A DNA stretch of 64,000 nucleotides from Cylindrotheca closterium (lineage: Eukaryota > Bacillariophyta > Bacillariophyceae > Bacillariales > Bacillariaceae), in the NCBI GenBank assembly GCA_933822405.4, contig CAKOGP040001903.1:244362-308361 (forward strand), given 5' to 3'. Under the pieces are notes generated by a model. The model ran no database searches, was not told the DNA's origin, and worked only from the letters and a program-made list of their open reading frames with translations. Position numbers and translations under genes: made by a program. Each line of letters starts with the position of its first letter. Position 1 is the stretch's first letter. Positions 31,634 to 43,822 of the stretch are shown in pieces.

Positions 31634-33026
31634 CTATCCCAGATACCATGTATTGTTCCGGCCAAGCATACGATGAGTAGCCTTGGTGACAATGCTATGG
31701 CTTGTTTGGATCATTTCATCATAGGCATCATCCGCATCTTCCACTGACGGGCGAGAAGAAATGGTGTGAGTCATATATACATGTATTGGCAAGCAGTCGA
31801 CAAATACAAAAAAAATCAAACACCAATGAACACGTACCGAATCCAACGTTGATGGCTTCCGCTGGTTTTCTCACCAGCAGTCGAAAGTCGCATTCGGTTA
31901 AGTCAATGGGATCAAATGGTGCACCCTTAGTAGACTCTTTCTTCATGACATCCACAGTCTCTCTCTTGACCCGTTCGTCTCTTTCATCTACTTCACCTTT
32001 GCTGGAATCCGCCTTGAAGCTTCCGATGACTTCACTCCGATCATCTTCCTCACCTGCAACAGGGGGATCCTTGAGTAAATCAGTGAGGCTTCCAAAGACG
32101 TTGGGAACAGCGGTCAGGGGATTCGAAATATTGTCAAAGGCATTGGCTGGACCATTCAAGCGCAATACTAGTTTCATGGCTTGTTCTTCATTTTCGACGT
32201 CTGTCAAATCGATGGCCGTGCTGAAAATGGGATCAACTTCTTGTGGTTCGTCGTCGTGCCGGGTTCTGTCCCCAGAGTTGGGTCGAATCCGACGACGACT
32301 GAAAGCACTCACGCTTCGTGCTCGTTCGCGGCTGCGGCCACGTGTACTTGATTCAGTCTCGGAAGCGAGATCTTCCGAAACAATACCTCCTCCTCTCCTG
32401 GTACGTTGCTGCAAGGATGGCAGTTGCAAGGCAAGTTCAACGCCCAACCCTTCGGTATAGTGAGTAGTAGGTGGGTCGAAGCGACCGGGCACTCCCGATT
32501 GTTGCCGAAGTGATCGTGATTGCGGATAAAAGGCACTGTTGTCCATGGAAATGGGTGAAATGTTTCCAATCTGTGCATCATAATCGGAAGGAACAACAAC
32601 TTCCATAATTTCCATTCCCTTCGTGCCGGGAGCTTCCTGTTGGCGTCGAAAGATTTGCTCTGCAGTATAGTGTTCAGGGTGATTGGGATTTGGGAGGACA
32701 GGAAGTCGGTGCAACGGAGAATCGACCGATTCCGGAGCAGTTCTTGGTGACAAGACATCGCTTGGTTTGCCTGCCGTCTGGTGCCTCGTCTTGCCGGTTG
32801 GAAGTTGCATGGCGGCGTCTTTGAGAGATACCTCGTCAGCATTTGGACTGAGATTCTTTTGCTGTTGCTTCTTTTTCTCCCAGAATGCCTTTAACTTTTT
32901 TGCGGCATTCTTCTTTTTCTTCCTTTTACTCAATCCGTCTCCTTGATCCATCGTTTGTTTTGTGACACCAGGTGGATCATGCTGTGTCGCTCGAATGGCC
33001 TTTTTCAAAGCCTTGATTCCTGCCAT
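31634..33026 (-). CDS. Two-exon basic protein of unknown function
   Basis: Exons 33026-31838 and 31743-31634 join (codon split G/TG) across a 94-nt intron with GTACGT donor and CGTCAG acceptor, giving 432 residues. Without splicing the frame would run into a hydrophobic, unlike tail, so the splice model is preferred. The N-terminus is Lys-rich (LSKRKKKKNAAKKLKAFWEK, about residues 32-51). The middle is Pro/Ser-rich and holds RGRSRERARSVSAFSRRRIR, an Arg/Ser stretch. IFSTAIDLTDVENEEQAMKL and APFDPIDLTECDF each contain an IDLT motif, which could act as a SUMO-interacting motif. No known domain is recognised; nuclear location is inferred from the basic patches. Confidence 0.72.
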
Positions 33027-33626
33027 GGTTCGAGAGGAGGAGGAGGTATGCTTAGGGTTGATTTTTCTTTTGACTTTCTTTGATGGCCCTGTGATTGATG
33101 GATTGAAGTGTCAACTGATCCAAAGTTGATTTTTCCAACATTTGGTGGCCAAAAATTGTGAGCCAAGGTGCACCTCGTTGTTGGATCAGGAGGGTCGTTT
33201 GTGACACGTGAATGAAGTACCATTCGTGTTTGAATGAGGGTCGAGGGAGAGATAATAAAGGGGATGCAAAAGGAAGCACCGGTCTTCGAGACACTTGTCG
33301 GCGGTCATAGACAGTTCCACGATCCCACACACATAATCGAAATAGTACGCCCAATGGATCATCGAAGCTACAGTATGGTCGCGATTCAAAATCATCCATA
33401 CCGCACGGTAGCAGATAAATAAAAATAAATCGTTGTCAATAGAAATAACATAAAACAGGCAGCAATATCACGTTTACTGCACTTCCATTCATTGCTGCAG
33501 CAACATCGTAGGCAGAATATCTCTTGTCCAACCAAACAAAAGAAAGAGCTCATTGAAAAGGCTTATAAAAGGCACTGAAAACCCCCGATCGATCGATCGA
33601 TCTGTCACTGCTCATTTGTATTGGAG

Positions 33627-33664
<38 letters not shown>

Positions 33665-33686
33665 CACTTAAGTCTTCCGCCACCCA
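33027..33686. other. Divergent promoter region with (AATC)n repeat
   Basis: 660 bases upstream of two divergent genes. A TATA-like TTATAAAA lies at about 33563 on the plus strand, some 120 bases before the receptor start. A GATC repeat (CGATCGATCGATCGAT) lies at about 33587-33601. (AATC)n fills 33627-33663 and ends 23 bases before the ATG at 33687. Confidence 0.5.
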
Positions 33687-36600
33687 ATGTTTTCACGCTG
33701 CCTAAAAACGTCCAATACTCTTCGCAGACAACTCTTTTCCACCTTTGGATCAGCGGCCTTATTTTCTCTGGCGCTTGTGGTGATTGCGGCAGGGTTGTCC
33801 ATCTATAGTGCTGGAGAGATTGTGAAGGAACACTCGTCTAATTTGATGACAAATCATGTCGTGGACGCTTTAAAAACGTCCTCGAGACTCATGGCAGAAA
33901 AGCTGACGGCAAGATTGTCTGAGGTGGACAGTAGCGTTCAACTTATGGTGGAAAGTGTCCAAGATCGAATTGTGGGATATCCAACTCTGGAAGGCTGGGA
34001 TGAATGCAAGTACGTGCCGTTTGTTGATTCGGAAACAGGGAATCGCAAGTATCCACTGGCCATGCCACCAGTGCCAATGGATTGGAATATTTCATATACA
34101 AATATGCTGACCAGCAGTGATGGTGAAAGTGGTGAAGCATACGAAGCACACGACAGCCAGTACAATCGAACGCGAAACCAATTGGGAAATCGATTGCCGT
34201 ACTACAGGGTTACTTCGGAAAGGATTGAGCTGTCAGTGGATGTTGCATCTTATCACTTTTTGGGCTCGTGTGATCGTAATGCGGATCCAACTTCTTTGGA
34301 TTGGGTTCAAGGATGCGTGGAATGGCAAACTGAAAATGATAATAACCAAACAATAGGAGGCACCCACTACCCTCCTCCGACTCATTCTGGATTGTATCAA
34401 AGCACTGGAGACCTGTCGGTCTTCATGAAGCCGCTCTTTGAGAGTCGATTGGATGCGCTCCGAATCAATGTCTACCTTGTCAACAGTGGAGCCGGTGCCA
34501 CCCTCTCATATCCAGCGAGTCGAGTAACGCCAATGTCAAACTTTAAGCAAAAACAGATTGGAGAGGACGGATTATTCTACATTAGCAACGGTTGTGAGTG
34601 GATGAGGGATATCAATAGTCGAACGGGGAAGCCCTACGGATCAACCGAATTTTGTCACCCAAAGGGGGCCAAGGTGCCATACACTGAATACAATCCTATG
34701 GAAGAGGAATGGGCCCCCTATTTCTTGGAGCAAACCGACAAGGTCGGATATTTCTCGCCTCCATGTAGTGACGATGATGACAACCACGACTCCAAGATTC
34801 ACCAACACCAGCTGTTGAAGGCAGGAAAGGCAATCATGGACCGATTGTAAGTATTCTAGTATTGCGGCATGCTGTTGCTGTCCATCATGCTTGCCATTGC
34901 ATTTGCAAAACTAATGAATTTTGGACCTTTACATCTTTGCATCAATCGGTACAGAACTGGAGAACTAATTGGATTCACCACCATTGATATTGCGGTTCAG
35001 TCCCTTGAAGATGGGCTTGAAGATGCGGCTGCCTGGTCGAATGCTACCGAAGTTTTCATTATTCGCAAGAGCGATGGACAAGTGCTAGGGGCAAGATTAC
35101 CAGACGACAAGGAACACGGACACAATAATAGCCAGGATACCAACAGGCGTCTTTTGGAAATGGCCAAGAGTGGCGATGTGTTTGAATATGATGATCACCT
35201 TGTGTCGGCGAATCCCTTGGTGCCTTCCAAAGATTCAGAGTCCGGTGAAGATAATCATCATGATGACCACCCAGATACTTTTGTGCCACAATACTATGTC
35301 TTGCTTTCCATTCCAACATCCAACGTGCCACTGAAGGAAGAAATCAATGCTGCAATTGACAACGATGTCATTCGCAATGTCATGACGAGTCTCATTCTTT
35401 TCCTTGTTGGATGTTTGGCTTTCTTTATCATTCTTGGAGGAGTCTCTTCAGCTCTCACCGATCCATTGCTCTGGATTGAAGATGTCGCCCACAGAGTTCT
35501 ACGAGATCAAAACAGCCATCGGCGGATCGTTCTAAATGGCGATCCTGTGAAAGGGAACCTTAGCAAAGTTGGAGCAGTAAGCTATGCCCCCAAAACAGAA
35601 GTATATTACTTGGTGAAGGAATTCCAGAGCGTTCTTTCAGGTCTGAGTGGTGAAGGTGTCAGTCGAGTTGCTTCTCCTACTCCAAATTCCACAAAGAATG
35701 GTCTCACCTACAGTAATGAATTCGAAAGCTACTATGGGTTTTCGGACGAGAGCGAGAAACAATTGCATTCATTTGATCCGGCTGGGATGAGAGAGGATGG
35801 GATGCGAAAAGAAAATTCCAAGTCCCGATTCACCCTGCCATCGATGGACGGAAATCGGATCGAGAATACCAGTGTTGTTGAAACTCCCTCGAGGAGAATC
35901 AGCAAGTATCCCAATCCTGGGCCAGTAATGAACGAAAGCCTTTTAGCGACCAAGCCAGTGCGCGAAATCAAAGGATCTGAAAGGATTTGCAAAAGTTCAT
36001 TGTTTCGATGGATTGTGATTTTGATCATTATTCCATTGGTCTTGACCAATGCAGTCCTGGTGACATTGGTGACCAATAGTATCACTAGCAGCACTCCACA
36101 ATGGATTCAACTTGCGGAAGAAGGTTCAGAACGAATTGCAAGGCAGAATTTGCTTTTTGTTGCAAGAACAAAAGCGTCAGTCATGTCGTCGGTGGTCCGA
36201 AGAGTAACGCGAGATCTGCATTTTTTCTCCAGAGTGGTTGGATGGCTTTTCTTTGAGGGAATCACTCGGTCAGATTCATTTACAAAAGGAAGATCTGGCT
36301 CAGCTGAAACGTGCAAGAATCATTCTGCCGAGGACCCCATCTGCCCTGTCTTTCCAGAGATCCCTTGCAGCTGCGATTGGGAGAGTCCTTGGGAAACGAA
36401 ACCTTGGCCGGGATGCTCCATCTTTGAAAATGTCACGGATTCAAGGTTCCTTCAGGAGTTTCATTTGACTGGACAATTGACAGACGCTGACAATACAACC
36501 GGGAATCGAAACTCCACTCTGAGCTTTCCAGAACTGGGCAGTATACCTGATACAACCTATTGGTATTCCAACCCAGCGGAAGCTCCAGGAGCCAGTAAGG

Positions 36601-38881
36601 GAACGAATGCATCGGGGGATGAAACCACCTATGATCGAATGCGAGTGTCTTCGGCTGCATCAGTTGTCTATTTTCCAATTTATAACTATGCTACAAGTCT
36701 GGGAAAGAAGAAACCAATTCTTGGAACGTTCATAGGGTTTGAAAAGGATGGCATGTTTCATGGAGCAGATGGATGCTATGGTTTTGATGGAGAAATACCC
36801 CATGCTGTATCAAGCAAGGCCAATCGTGCAGCAGAAATTGCGCCGAATCTTTGTCCGGAGGGGAAATATGGCTATGATCCTCGATGCCGTGATTGGTTTG
36901 TTCACAAAAAGATGTTGCACTGCTTCGTATTCTGGAAGAATGCTAACTATTTTCCCCGTTTTCAGGTATGCCACTGGCAAACGCTTGTACATGGAAGGGC
37001 AGGTACCTGTTCATGTCACATCACCATATACCTTCCAGACAACCACACTCACAATTGCAAGTGGTGCTACGTCTCCCATTGCCAACCCCAAGAGTGGTGA
37101 ATATGTAAGTTGTCTTTCAGATGAATTGAAGCGTTGATTGGACCCGTCAAAGCTCACATGGTGCCCACGATCACTAGATTGGTCAAGTTCTATTAGACTT
37201 TTTCCCGCTCGGTTTGCGTGGTTCCATGGAGAGTGCCATACAGCAGCTGTCCTTTGTAATCACACCAGGAAAAGATATCACTGGCGGCGACACGGTTATT
37301 GGACCAAACAAAACGGAAGGTTGGAAATCAGAGGCCATTTCGGATGCCTTGTTCCCACTGCTTGGCAATGATGGCGCTGATGAACTTCGTATGAACTTCA
37401 AAGAAAAGATTCTCAAGCCAATGAAGAATGGCGAGAGTGATGTTGTGGAAGTTATGCTGGTGGATGAAAATTTTTCGCCAGAATCCTACATATTGGCATT
37501 TGCTCCTGTGACATATAGCTTGCTCCAACCCATAGACCCAAGCGACTTTGCAGAAGGTGTCGAGGAATCGAGCGATGTTGTTTACTCTGTTGGAATCGGA
37601 GAAAGTAAATCTAAAATCAAGGGTCCCTTTTACGAAGTATATGAACAAATGAGGAAGGAGTTGGAAAACGGACCACGGAACTTTTTCATGACGGTGATTG
37701 GTGTGGTAACAACACTATTTGTGATATTTACAATATATGTAAGTAGCCAAAGGAACGGAGTCAATTCATATTGTTGAATGATTTATTTGCTGACAGCTTT
37801 ACTTTTGAAGGTTGCTCTGAAAGTCACATCCCCGATCATTACATTACTTGAGATTGTTAGAGATATTAATCGAGGTATTTTCAGTGAAGATATTCCTCCA
37901 CTTGAGGGTGGGTGCAAGGAAAGCATGCAAGTGTACAGCATCTTTTCACGACTGAATAAGCTTGTCATGGTATCGAATACTGCCTTCTTCGCGCACAAGA
38001 TGGACAAAGCAAAGCATTTCCTCAATACTGCACTGAAACTGTTTCATAAGATCGATGATGAAAAGGCAATTGGAATCGCAAGTAATAACCTGGCAAACAC
38101 GCTTTTTGCGACTTTGTATGCTGAATCACTGGAGACTGAACAGCCGCTTGTTTGTTCCAGCCCTGGATTATTGAATCAAGCTATACAGCATTATGAGAAA
38201 GCTGTGGATGTGGCTCAAAACGAATTTGAAAGTGCGCATGTGAAAGACAAACCAATCTTTGCGGAACGACTTGGCGATCGGCTTTTCAATAGAGGGATGT
38301 TTCTGTTATTCTGTTCCAGGTATAGCTGTGCACCTCCAAACGCAAAGTCGGAAGGGTATGAGAACATCAGGCGAGTTCGAACACTACACTACGAACTGAG
38401 GGATTATCTTCTGGAAAACAGATTGCTCTTTGAACAATCTGCATCATATTGGAACCGTCTGATTCGCCGAATCAATTGTCTGCTTGCTTTCTACAACGAC
38501 GAAGAGTTGCGGAATCTATGGGATGCTGAAAATCTTCTTGACGAAGCCGATGAAGTCATGATGGCTCTGTGGCAAATGCCTGCTGCTCCTCTCTTCACTG
38601 AAGTTACTCCTAATGGCCGTCGACAACAATTGGAAGGAGCTGCAATCATCCTTTGCCATCAAATCGGTCATGATGACCAAGCTTACCACCTTGCAATGAG
38701 AATGTTTGCACAAGATGAGTACCTTCTAGATGCATCATTTGTCCCTGCTGCAGAGACTCTTCTTGATATTGCCGAAGCTGGGGAAATTGCAATCTCGGCA
38801 AAGCTACAAAATGAATTGCGAACAATGCTCCGAAACAGATCAAGAAACCCCATGGAATTTCTGACGATGGAAACCTTCTGA
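33687..38881 (+). CDS. Receptor-like protein with two TM-Cache-TM modules and a soluble helical tail
   Basis: Five exons, 33687-34846, 34955-36895, 36966-37104, 37178-37738 and 37811-38881, give 1623 residues; phases match at each join. Membrane spans lie near residues 21-42, 530-552, 737-760 and 1248-1272. Between spans 1-2 and 3-4 sit large Cys- and N-glycan-rich outer domains. Each ends with Cache-type signatures: LTGELIGFTTIDIAVQSL in the first, and YDPRCRDWYATGKRLYM then GEYIGQVLLDFFPLGL in the second. Cache domains sense small molecules outside the cell. After span 4 comes a HAMP-like stretch (TSPIITLLEIVRDINRGIFS) and about 330 residues of paired helices that look TPR-like (KAKHFLNTALKLFHKIDDEK; GLLNQAIQHYEKAVDVAQNE). 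No kinase, cyclase or channel domain is present. It is probably a surface sensor that signals through protein partners. Confidence 0.83.
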
Positions 38882-39600
38882 TTGCCTTTTGCTTCCTTTG
38901 AATTGATAGATGCCAGACTTTGGAGAAGTTTATATTAATGGCTTTGATTTATCTATTTACCATCTATTAGTACTAGAGTATAGCTATAGTCCAAACCAAT
39001 TCTTTCCATGGGTTGAAGATGTATTTTGAGATATTTGGATAACAAGAAGAAGGGACAAGCAAGAAGTCATTACTTGAAGTCTATTGCCTAAGATTGAACA
39101 ATGCCTGGAATACCCGGCAGACTGAGGGATTTTGGTCATTGTCGAAAAGACAGAAAGACCCTTGTATCCAACCTGGGTAAGCCTGGCCCTTGTGGGTAAG
39201 CCTACGACCGTTAAACAATACCTAAGTACCTCGATTTACTTAGCATTTTCCAAACTGTCAAGTATAACTCCAATCTGTGTTCCTAGTCAAGACTGGACTG
39301 AAGAAGACAGAAGATCTTCTCCAAAGTCCTGGGTATAGCACTGTCAGGTGTTGCTGGGCGTGCATGCTGCAGTCCTACCTGGCAAACGCTTTGGCTCGAG
39401 CTCCTGCTTTGACCGAGCCACATATTTGTAAGATTTGAAAACACTAGTAAAATAGAGGAATTGACAACAAAACATCAAATCACATCAAAACAGTAGCTAG
39501 CTACCCATTCACACCCACATTGGTTCTTCAAAGGAAAGATCGCAGGTTCAAAGGTCTGGAACCACAGAGCATCTTCCAATTGCAAGAGATGTTATGAACT
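38882..39600. other. Intergenic, boundary between gene-rich and repeat-rich parts
   Basis: 719 bases after the receptor gene with no recognised feature. From here on, intact genes become rare. Confidence 0.45.
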
Positions 39601-40900
39601 TTGTGTATTGCAAAATGGAGTCCCTTGGGATCACACAAAATAGAAATTCATGCATTTGTCATCTGGTCTCTCAATGAGAACAAAAGACAAGATGAAAAAC
39701 AAAAAACGAAAAACGAAAAGCACCAAACCGATCGGAACTTTGCAAATGGTCTTCGTAGTCTAAGTACTAGAGTCTACATAGGAATTGCTGAGGTTTTTAT
39801 CAATTCAACGGCATTTCACTGTTTTACATTGGGAAAGTATACATCATTGAAGGTTGTTTCAACAACTGCCTTGGCAGGCGGGTCCACATCCAAATTGGTT
39901 TCTGTTGCCAAAAAGAGCGGAAACAAAGGATTGGAAAACGCATCTGCAGTTGATTTATGTCAACCTAAGAATAGGGACCCGATTGTCAACAATGATTCAG
40001 AGATCCAAGCGATGATTGCATCACTGCCACCACAGATTGATTTTGGTCGCTCTACTCACAATTTAGTGGCTATTGGATACAACAAGAATTCAACTCAGAT
40101 TTTGTTTGGAAACTCCATTTTAAATCAATGGATGGAGGACCATAACGATCGTTGGACCAAAGCTCTTCCAAACTTTGATAGCCCCTTTAAGGATTTCTAA
40201 GCTACCTATCCAGTCAAAGTCAGGGTCAATATGATATTTGCCCAATATGAAAACGATTGGCAATGTGTGTTAACATTTTTTATCTCAACTTTTGAAGGTG
40301 ATGCTTTGGATACTGCAGACAAGAATACAGAATAGTGGGGAGTGAGAGCAATTGCTTTGCAAGTCGCCCAACAGACCCCTTTTTCCTGTTTTGATATTTG
40401 TGAGGGTTAGGGTAAAAAACACCACAAGAAGATCTGTACTTTCCCATCTTTACAAAACGAAACACCTTTGGTACAGTTTTGGTTGATTTGTGCGTCCATG
40501 TTCGACCATCCTTGGACGATGTGATCCCTTGCGTTCAAGAAACAAAATTAAAGGTAATTGAGGGCTTTCCTAACAACAAAACCAACAAGGTAGAGATTCA
40601 CAAGGGAGTTAAACAGATTTTTTACCCCGATTATGAGGACTCGGGTTAGTCAACAAATACGCCCAACCTGATGACACCGTGGACTACAGCGTAACCGATA
40701 GGAAGAAGGACATGGATGACAACAAAGATGATTGTTGGGACATGACAAAATATAAAATTTTACGTTCCTTGAAAAACTATTCAAGTACAAAGTTTTGACA
40801 CTCTTGATCATGATGTCAGCATTCGACACGAGTGACCCTATGTAAGTGGAATATCGATGTTTTGTACGATGCAGTGGGAATATTACAACAATAATAACTG
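39601..40900 (+). pseudogene. Decayed ORF of unknown family
   Basis: A plus-strand frame is open from 39601 to a TAA at 40198-40200 and then continues coding-like in the same frame to a TAG near 40337. Further coding-like stretches resume in another frame from about 40464 to a TAG near 40645, and again to about 40797. The composition is protein-like throughout (KNSTQILFGNSILNQWMEDH; HVRPSLDDVIPCVQETKLKV). Its last 160 bases (40735-40895) are homologous to 45988-46190. The 3' side is cut by the Harbinger-like element at 40908. I do not recognise the protein; a mobile-element ORF is likely given its duplication and its setting. Confidence 0.5.
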
Positions 40901-40907
40901 AGACATT

Positions 40908-40935
40908 AGGGGTTGTCAATGAACCCAACCCAACT
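40908..40935. repeat. Left terminal inverted repeat of the Harbinger-like element
   Basis: 28 bases identical to the reverse complement of 43823-43850, flanked on the left by ATT. Confidence 0.93.
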
Positions 40936-41116
40936 TTTTTTTGGGCAGCTGTGATTGGTTGAGCAAAAAAAAAAGGTGGTTTGGGTCCTGACTTGCTTCT
41001 GCTTGGGCAGATAAGATCGCTGGAGTCCAAACGTTACCTGTACTGTTCCAAGTACCGAAAGTCTTCAACTTTTATCTTCGAACGAGACATGAACGCAATT
41101 TACAATGGGGATGTTT

Positions 41117-42208
41117 AGCCGTGGCTCAACAGCGAAGAATTCTTGCAGAAGTACCGCATGTCGAGAGAGAACTTCCACAAGCTTGCGGACAAGATTAGAG
41201 ACTGTGATGTATTTCAAACTCAAGATGACAAGCCCCTGCAGTATCCAGTCGAATATCAGTTGATGGTGTTCTTATTCTTTGTTGGACAACTGGGAGCTAC
41301 CCATCCTCAAACCAGGAACATGTCTAACATTTCACGCGGAACTGCAAACTTGTTCCGGAAAAGGTATGTATTGCTGTAATTGTCTTGTTTTGAAACTACT
41401 AGATCCAATTTTTAACAATACCATGGACATAACGGATCATCCAAGCAATTTTGTCCTTGAAAGATGACTATGTCTATTGGCCAGACGCGGAGGAAAGAGA
41501 GGAGATAGCACAGCAAAAAATGGAAAAGTATTTGTTTCCAAACTGCGTTGGCTTCAGGACATTGTTCCCTTTATTCTTCATCCAAGGATGCCCCCAACTA
41601 TTTTGGTCGCAAGTGTCGCTACAGTTTCTCTGTCCCTATTGTTTGTGACGACACAAAGAGGATTTGGTACTATCTTGCTGGTTGGCCTGGTAGTACTCAT
41701 GACAACCGTATCTGAAAAAACAGTGATCTGTACCGGAATGCAAGAGCGCTTCTCTGAATTGCAGTACATGTTGGGGGACTCTGCCTACAAGTGCTCACAA
41801 TACATGGTTGCAGCATTCCACAACTTTGACGGTCATCCATTGGGAAATGATGAAAACGTTTTTAATGCAGCACTCGCCAGTCCAAGAGTGCTTTTGGAAC
41901 ACACTATTGGAATTCTGAAGGGTAGGTTCCCCTGGCTGCAATCAATAAAGAATAAGATCACTGATGATGTGAACTCGCGGAGACGAGTCATTTCAATGAT
42001 TGGAGTCTGTATCATCCTTCACAATTTCCTCATTGAAGAAACCACCCCGGATGACTTCATGTTTGAAGACGATGACAAATCAACTCTAACGTCCCAAGAG
42101 CCTCTGGCACCTGATGACAAAGTGAACCAGCCAGTTCCTGATTGGGCAACCGGGGACACTTGTCGCACACAACTAAAAAACTACATCCTAGAATTAAGGG
42201 GCAATTAG
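41117..42208 (+). pseudogene. PIF/Harbinger-type transposase, frameshifted
   Basis: Homology starts near 41117 with the YRMSRENFHKLADKI segment and ISRGTANLFRKR, both typical of the N-terminal part of DDE_4-type transposases. Later segments lie in three different frames: LKDDYVYWPDAEEREEIAQQ and KYLFPNCVGF (41451-41570), NYFGRKCRYSFSVPIVCDD and AGWPGSTHDNR (41596-41712, ending in TGA), then ELQYMLGDSAYKCSQYMVAA and LEHTIGILKGRFPWLQSI (41710-42208). At least three frameshifts are needed to join them. The stretch where the first catalytic Asp (usually DGT) would follow GF is deleted. An intron with a GTATGT donor near 41366 is possible. It cannot make an active enzyme. Confidence 0.8.
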
Positions 42209-42481
42209 ACTATCGTTATCAGTTACTTGACTATTTTGACAAACGAAGGACAACTAGTAGGGGGATTAGACTTCTCCATCTTCTTCCAACTCCCGGAACT
42301 GCTTTAGAATATCCACAAGATGTGGATGCATCAAGTGGATGTATCTGTCGCTTTTGTTCTCAGCTAAGAGGCCATGGAGCTTGGCGAGACAAGCCTTCCT
42401 GAAGCTTGCCTCTTCTGCAATGGCCTGACGTTTGAATACCTTTTGTTCCTCTTCAAATTGCATACGGAAGTGCTTCTCCCG

Positions 42482-43624
42482 TTATGAGATCTCCTCCTTC
42501 TTCAGTCCAACATTCTCTTCATGTTGCTTTTGCTTTTTACTCCCTTCCTCATCCAGCTGACTCTGTGACGTACGAAGAAAGGATTCCATGGTCTCCTCTT
42601 TGATACGCTTTCTTGCAGAAATGATGACCGGATCACCAGGTGGTTGCTTTTTCTTTGAAGCATTCGGGCTCTTTTGTTCTAAAATAACAGGAGGGCCTCT
42701 CTTACCTGGTGGGGTGGGTGTTGCCAGTGTCGGCAATGGCCTTGGAGTTCTTTTGTCAACGGAAGTTGATGTACTACTTGGAGTGGTCACCCGAGTTGCG
42801 GTCGAAGCACTTGGACTTTCCATGCGGTTTTCTGCTACTGGATTATTCTTTCCACCAACCATACCAATAACACCAAGCAAAGAATCATTGTCACCGTCTG
42901 CCAAATCATTTCCCACATCACCAAAGCCATCATTCGGCATCTCTTTGTTTGTCTCAGGTGAAATGCCAACACGGTTAGTGAATATAGGTTCTAGTTCGAA
43001 AAAGTTCTTGCACCTTTTCCTTACTAGGTCTTGGAAGCTGCCTTCATCCGTTGCCAACAGGCCAACACCAGTTTCTATGTACATGAAATCCCGTGCAACC
43101 TTATAGGCTTGTTCAATTCCTCCAATCTTGTCTCTAACCTGTTCAGCAGTTCTTTCAATCTTGATTCCTTTTGTTTTAAGCAGGCTTGAGATCTGGTGGG
43201 AGTCAGGGTGTGTCTTTGAGGTGCCTTTGCTACCGTTACCACCGCGGTAATTGCTGTAGTTGTTGGCTGTAAGGATAGTTTCCGAATTTACTGGATCAGT
43301 TGGGCCATTTGGGCCATCTTTATCCCAAGGGACCCGGGATGATGCCTTTGAGCTCTGAATGGCCAAGTAACAAGCCTTGGTGCAAGCCCAAAACACTTCC
43401 CCGTCATTAATTTTCATAATATTCAAATTGTGCTTGTTCAACACCTGCGCTTGAGAGCAGGAAGTGTGGAAGTGTTTTGGGCACGTCAAGTTTGCATATT
43501 CAACAAGTCCACGATGGGCATCAGTCTTTTGCGAGCATCGCTTCTTGTATGAACAGGTTTTCAAAACAGTTCCAGTACTCATGATGATATGTGGAGCTGT
43601 TTCAAAAAGAATGTACTCGTACAC
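42482..43624 (-). CDS. Second ORF of the Harbinger-like element
   Basis: 380 residues, single open frame, ATG at 43624 (a second ATG follows at residue 15). The N-terminus is rich in Cys and His (KTCSYKKRCSQKTDAHRG, then LTCPKHFHTSCSQ, then WACTKACYLA), which could form a zinc-binding module. A Ser/Thr/Pro-rich middle follows. The C-terminus is a Lys/Glu-rich helix with a basic KKKQPPGDPVIISARKRIKE segment. In PIF/Harbinger elements the second ORF usually encodes a DNA-binding partner needed for transposition; that role is inferred from position and orientation, as no Myb/SANT domain is visible. It faces the transposase tail to tail. Unlike the transposase it is undamaged, so it may have been inactive for a shorter time or be under selection. 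Confidence 0.68.
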   Translation of the reverse strand: MYEYILFETAPHIIMSTGTVLKTCSYKKRCSQKTDAHRGLVEYANLTCPKHFHTSCSQAQVLNKHNLNIMKINDGEVFWACTKACYLAIQSSKASSRVPWDKDGPNGPTDPVNSETILTANNYSNYRGGNGSKGTSKTHPDSHQISSLLKTKGIKIERTAEQVRDKIGGIEQAYKVARDFMYIETGVGLLATDEGSFQDLVRKRCKNFFELEPIFTNRVGISPETNKEMPNDGFGDVGNDLADGDNDSLLGVIGMVGGKNNPVAENRMESPSASTATRVTTPSSTSTSVDKRTPRPLPTLATPTPPGKRGPPVILEQKSPNASKKKQPPGDPVIISARKRIKEETMESFLRTSQSQLDEEGSKKQKQHEENVGLKKEEIS

Positions 43625-43822
43625 AACATTGATGGCATTTTTCCTTCACTGTCATACCAAAAATGGAGGGAAAATAAGCAGGCAAAGTGTACCTACGAGA
43701 TATCTTACGTCACTGTAAACTACTGCATTTTTCAAAAATAGTTGGTTCGTGGCTTCAAATGGGGTGGTCAAATATCGGCAAAAATACTGCATTTCTATTG
43801 GTCTATAAAAATAACAAAAAAT

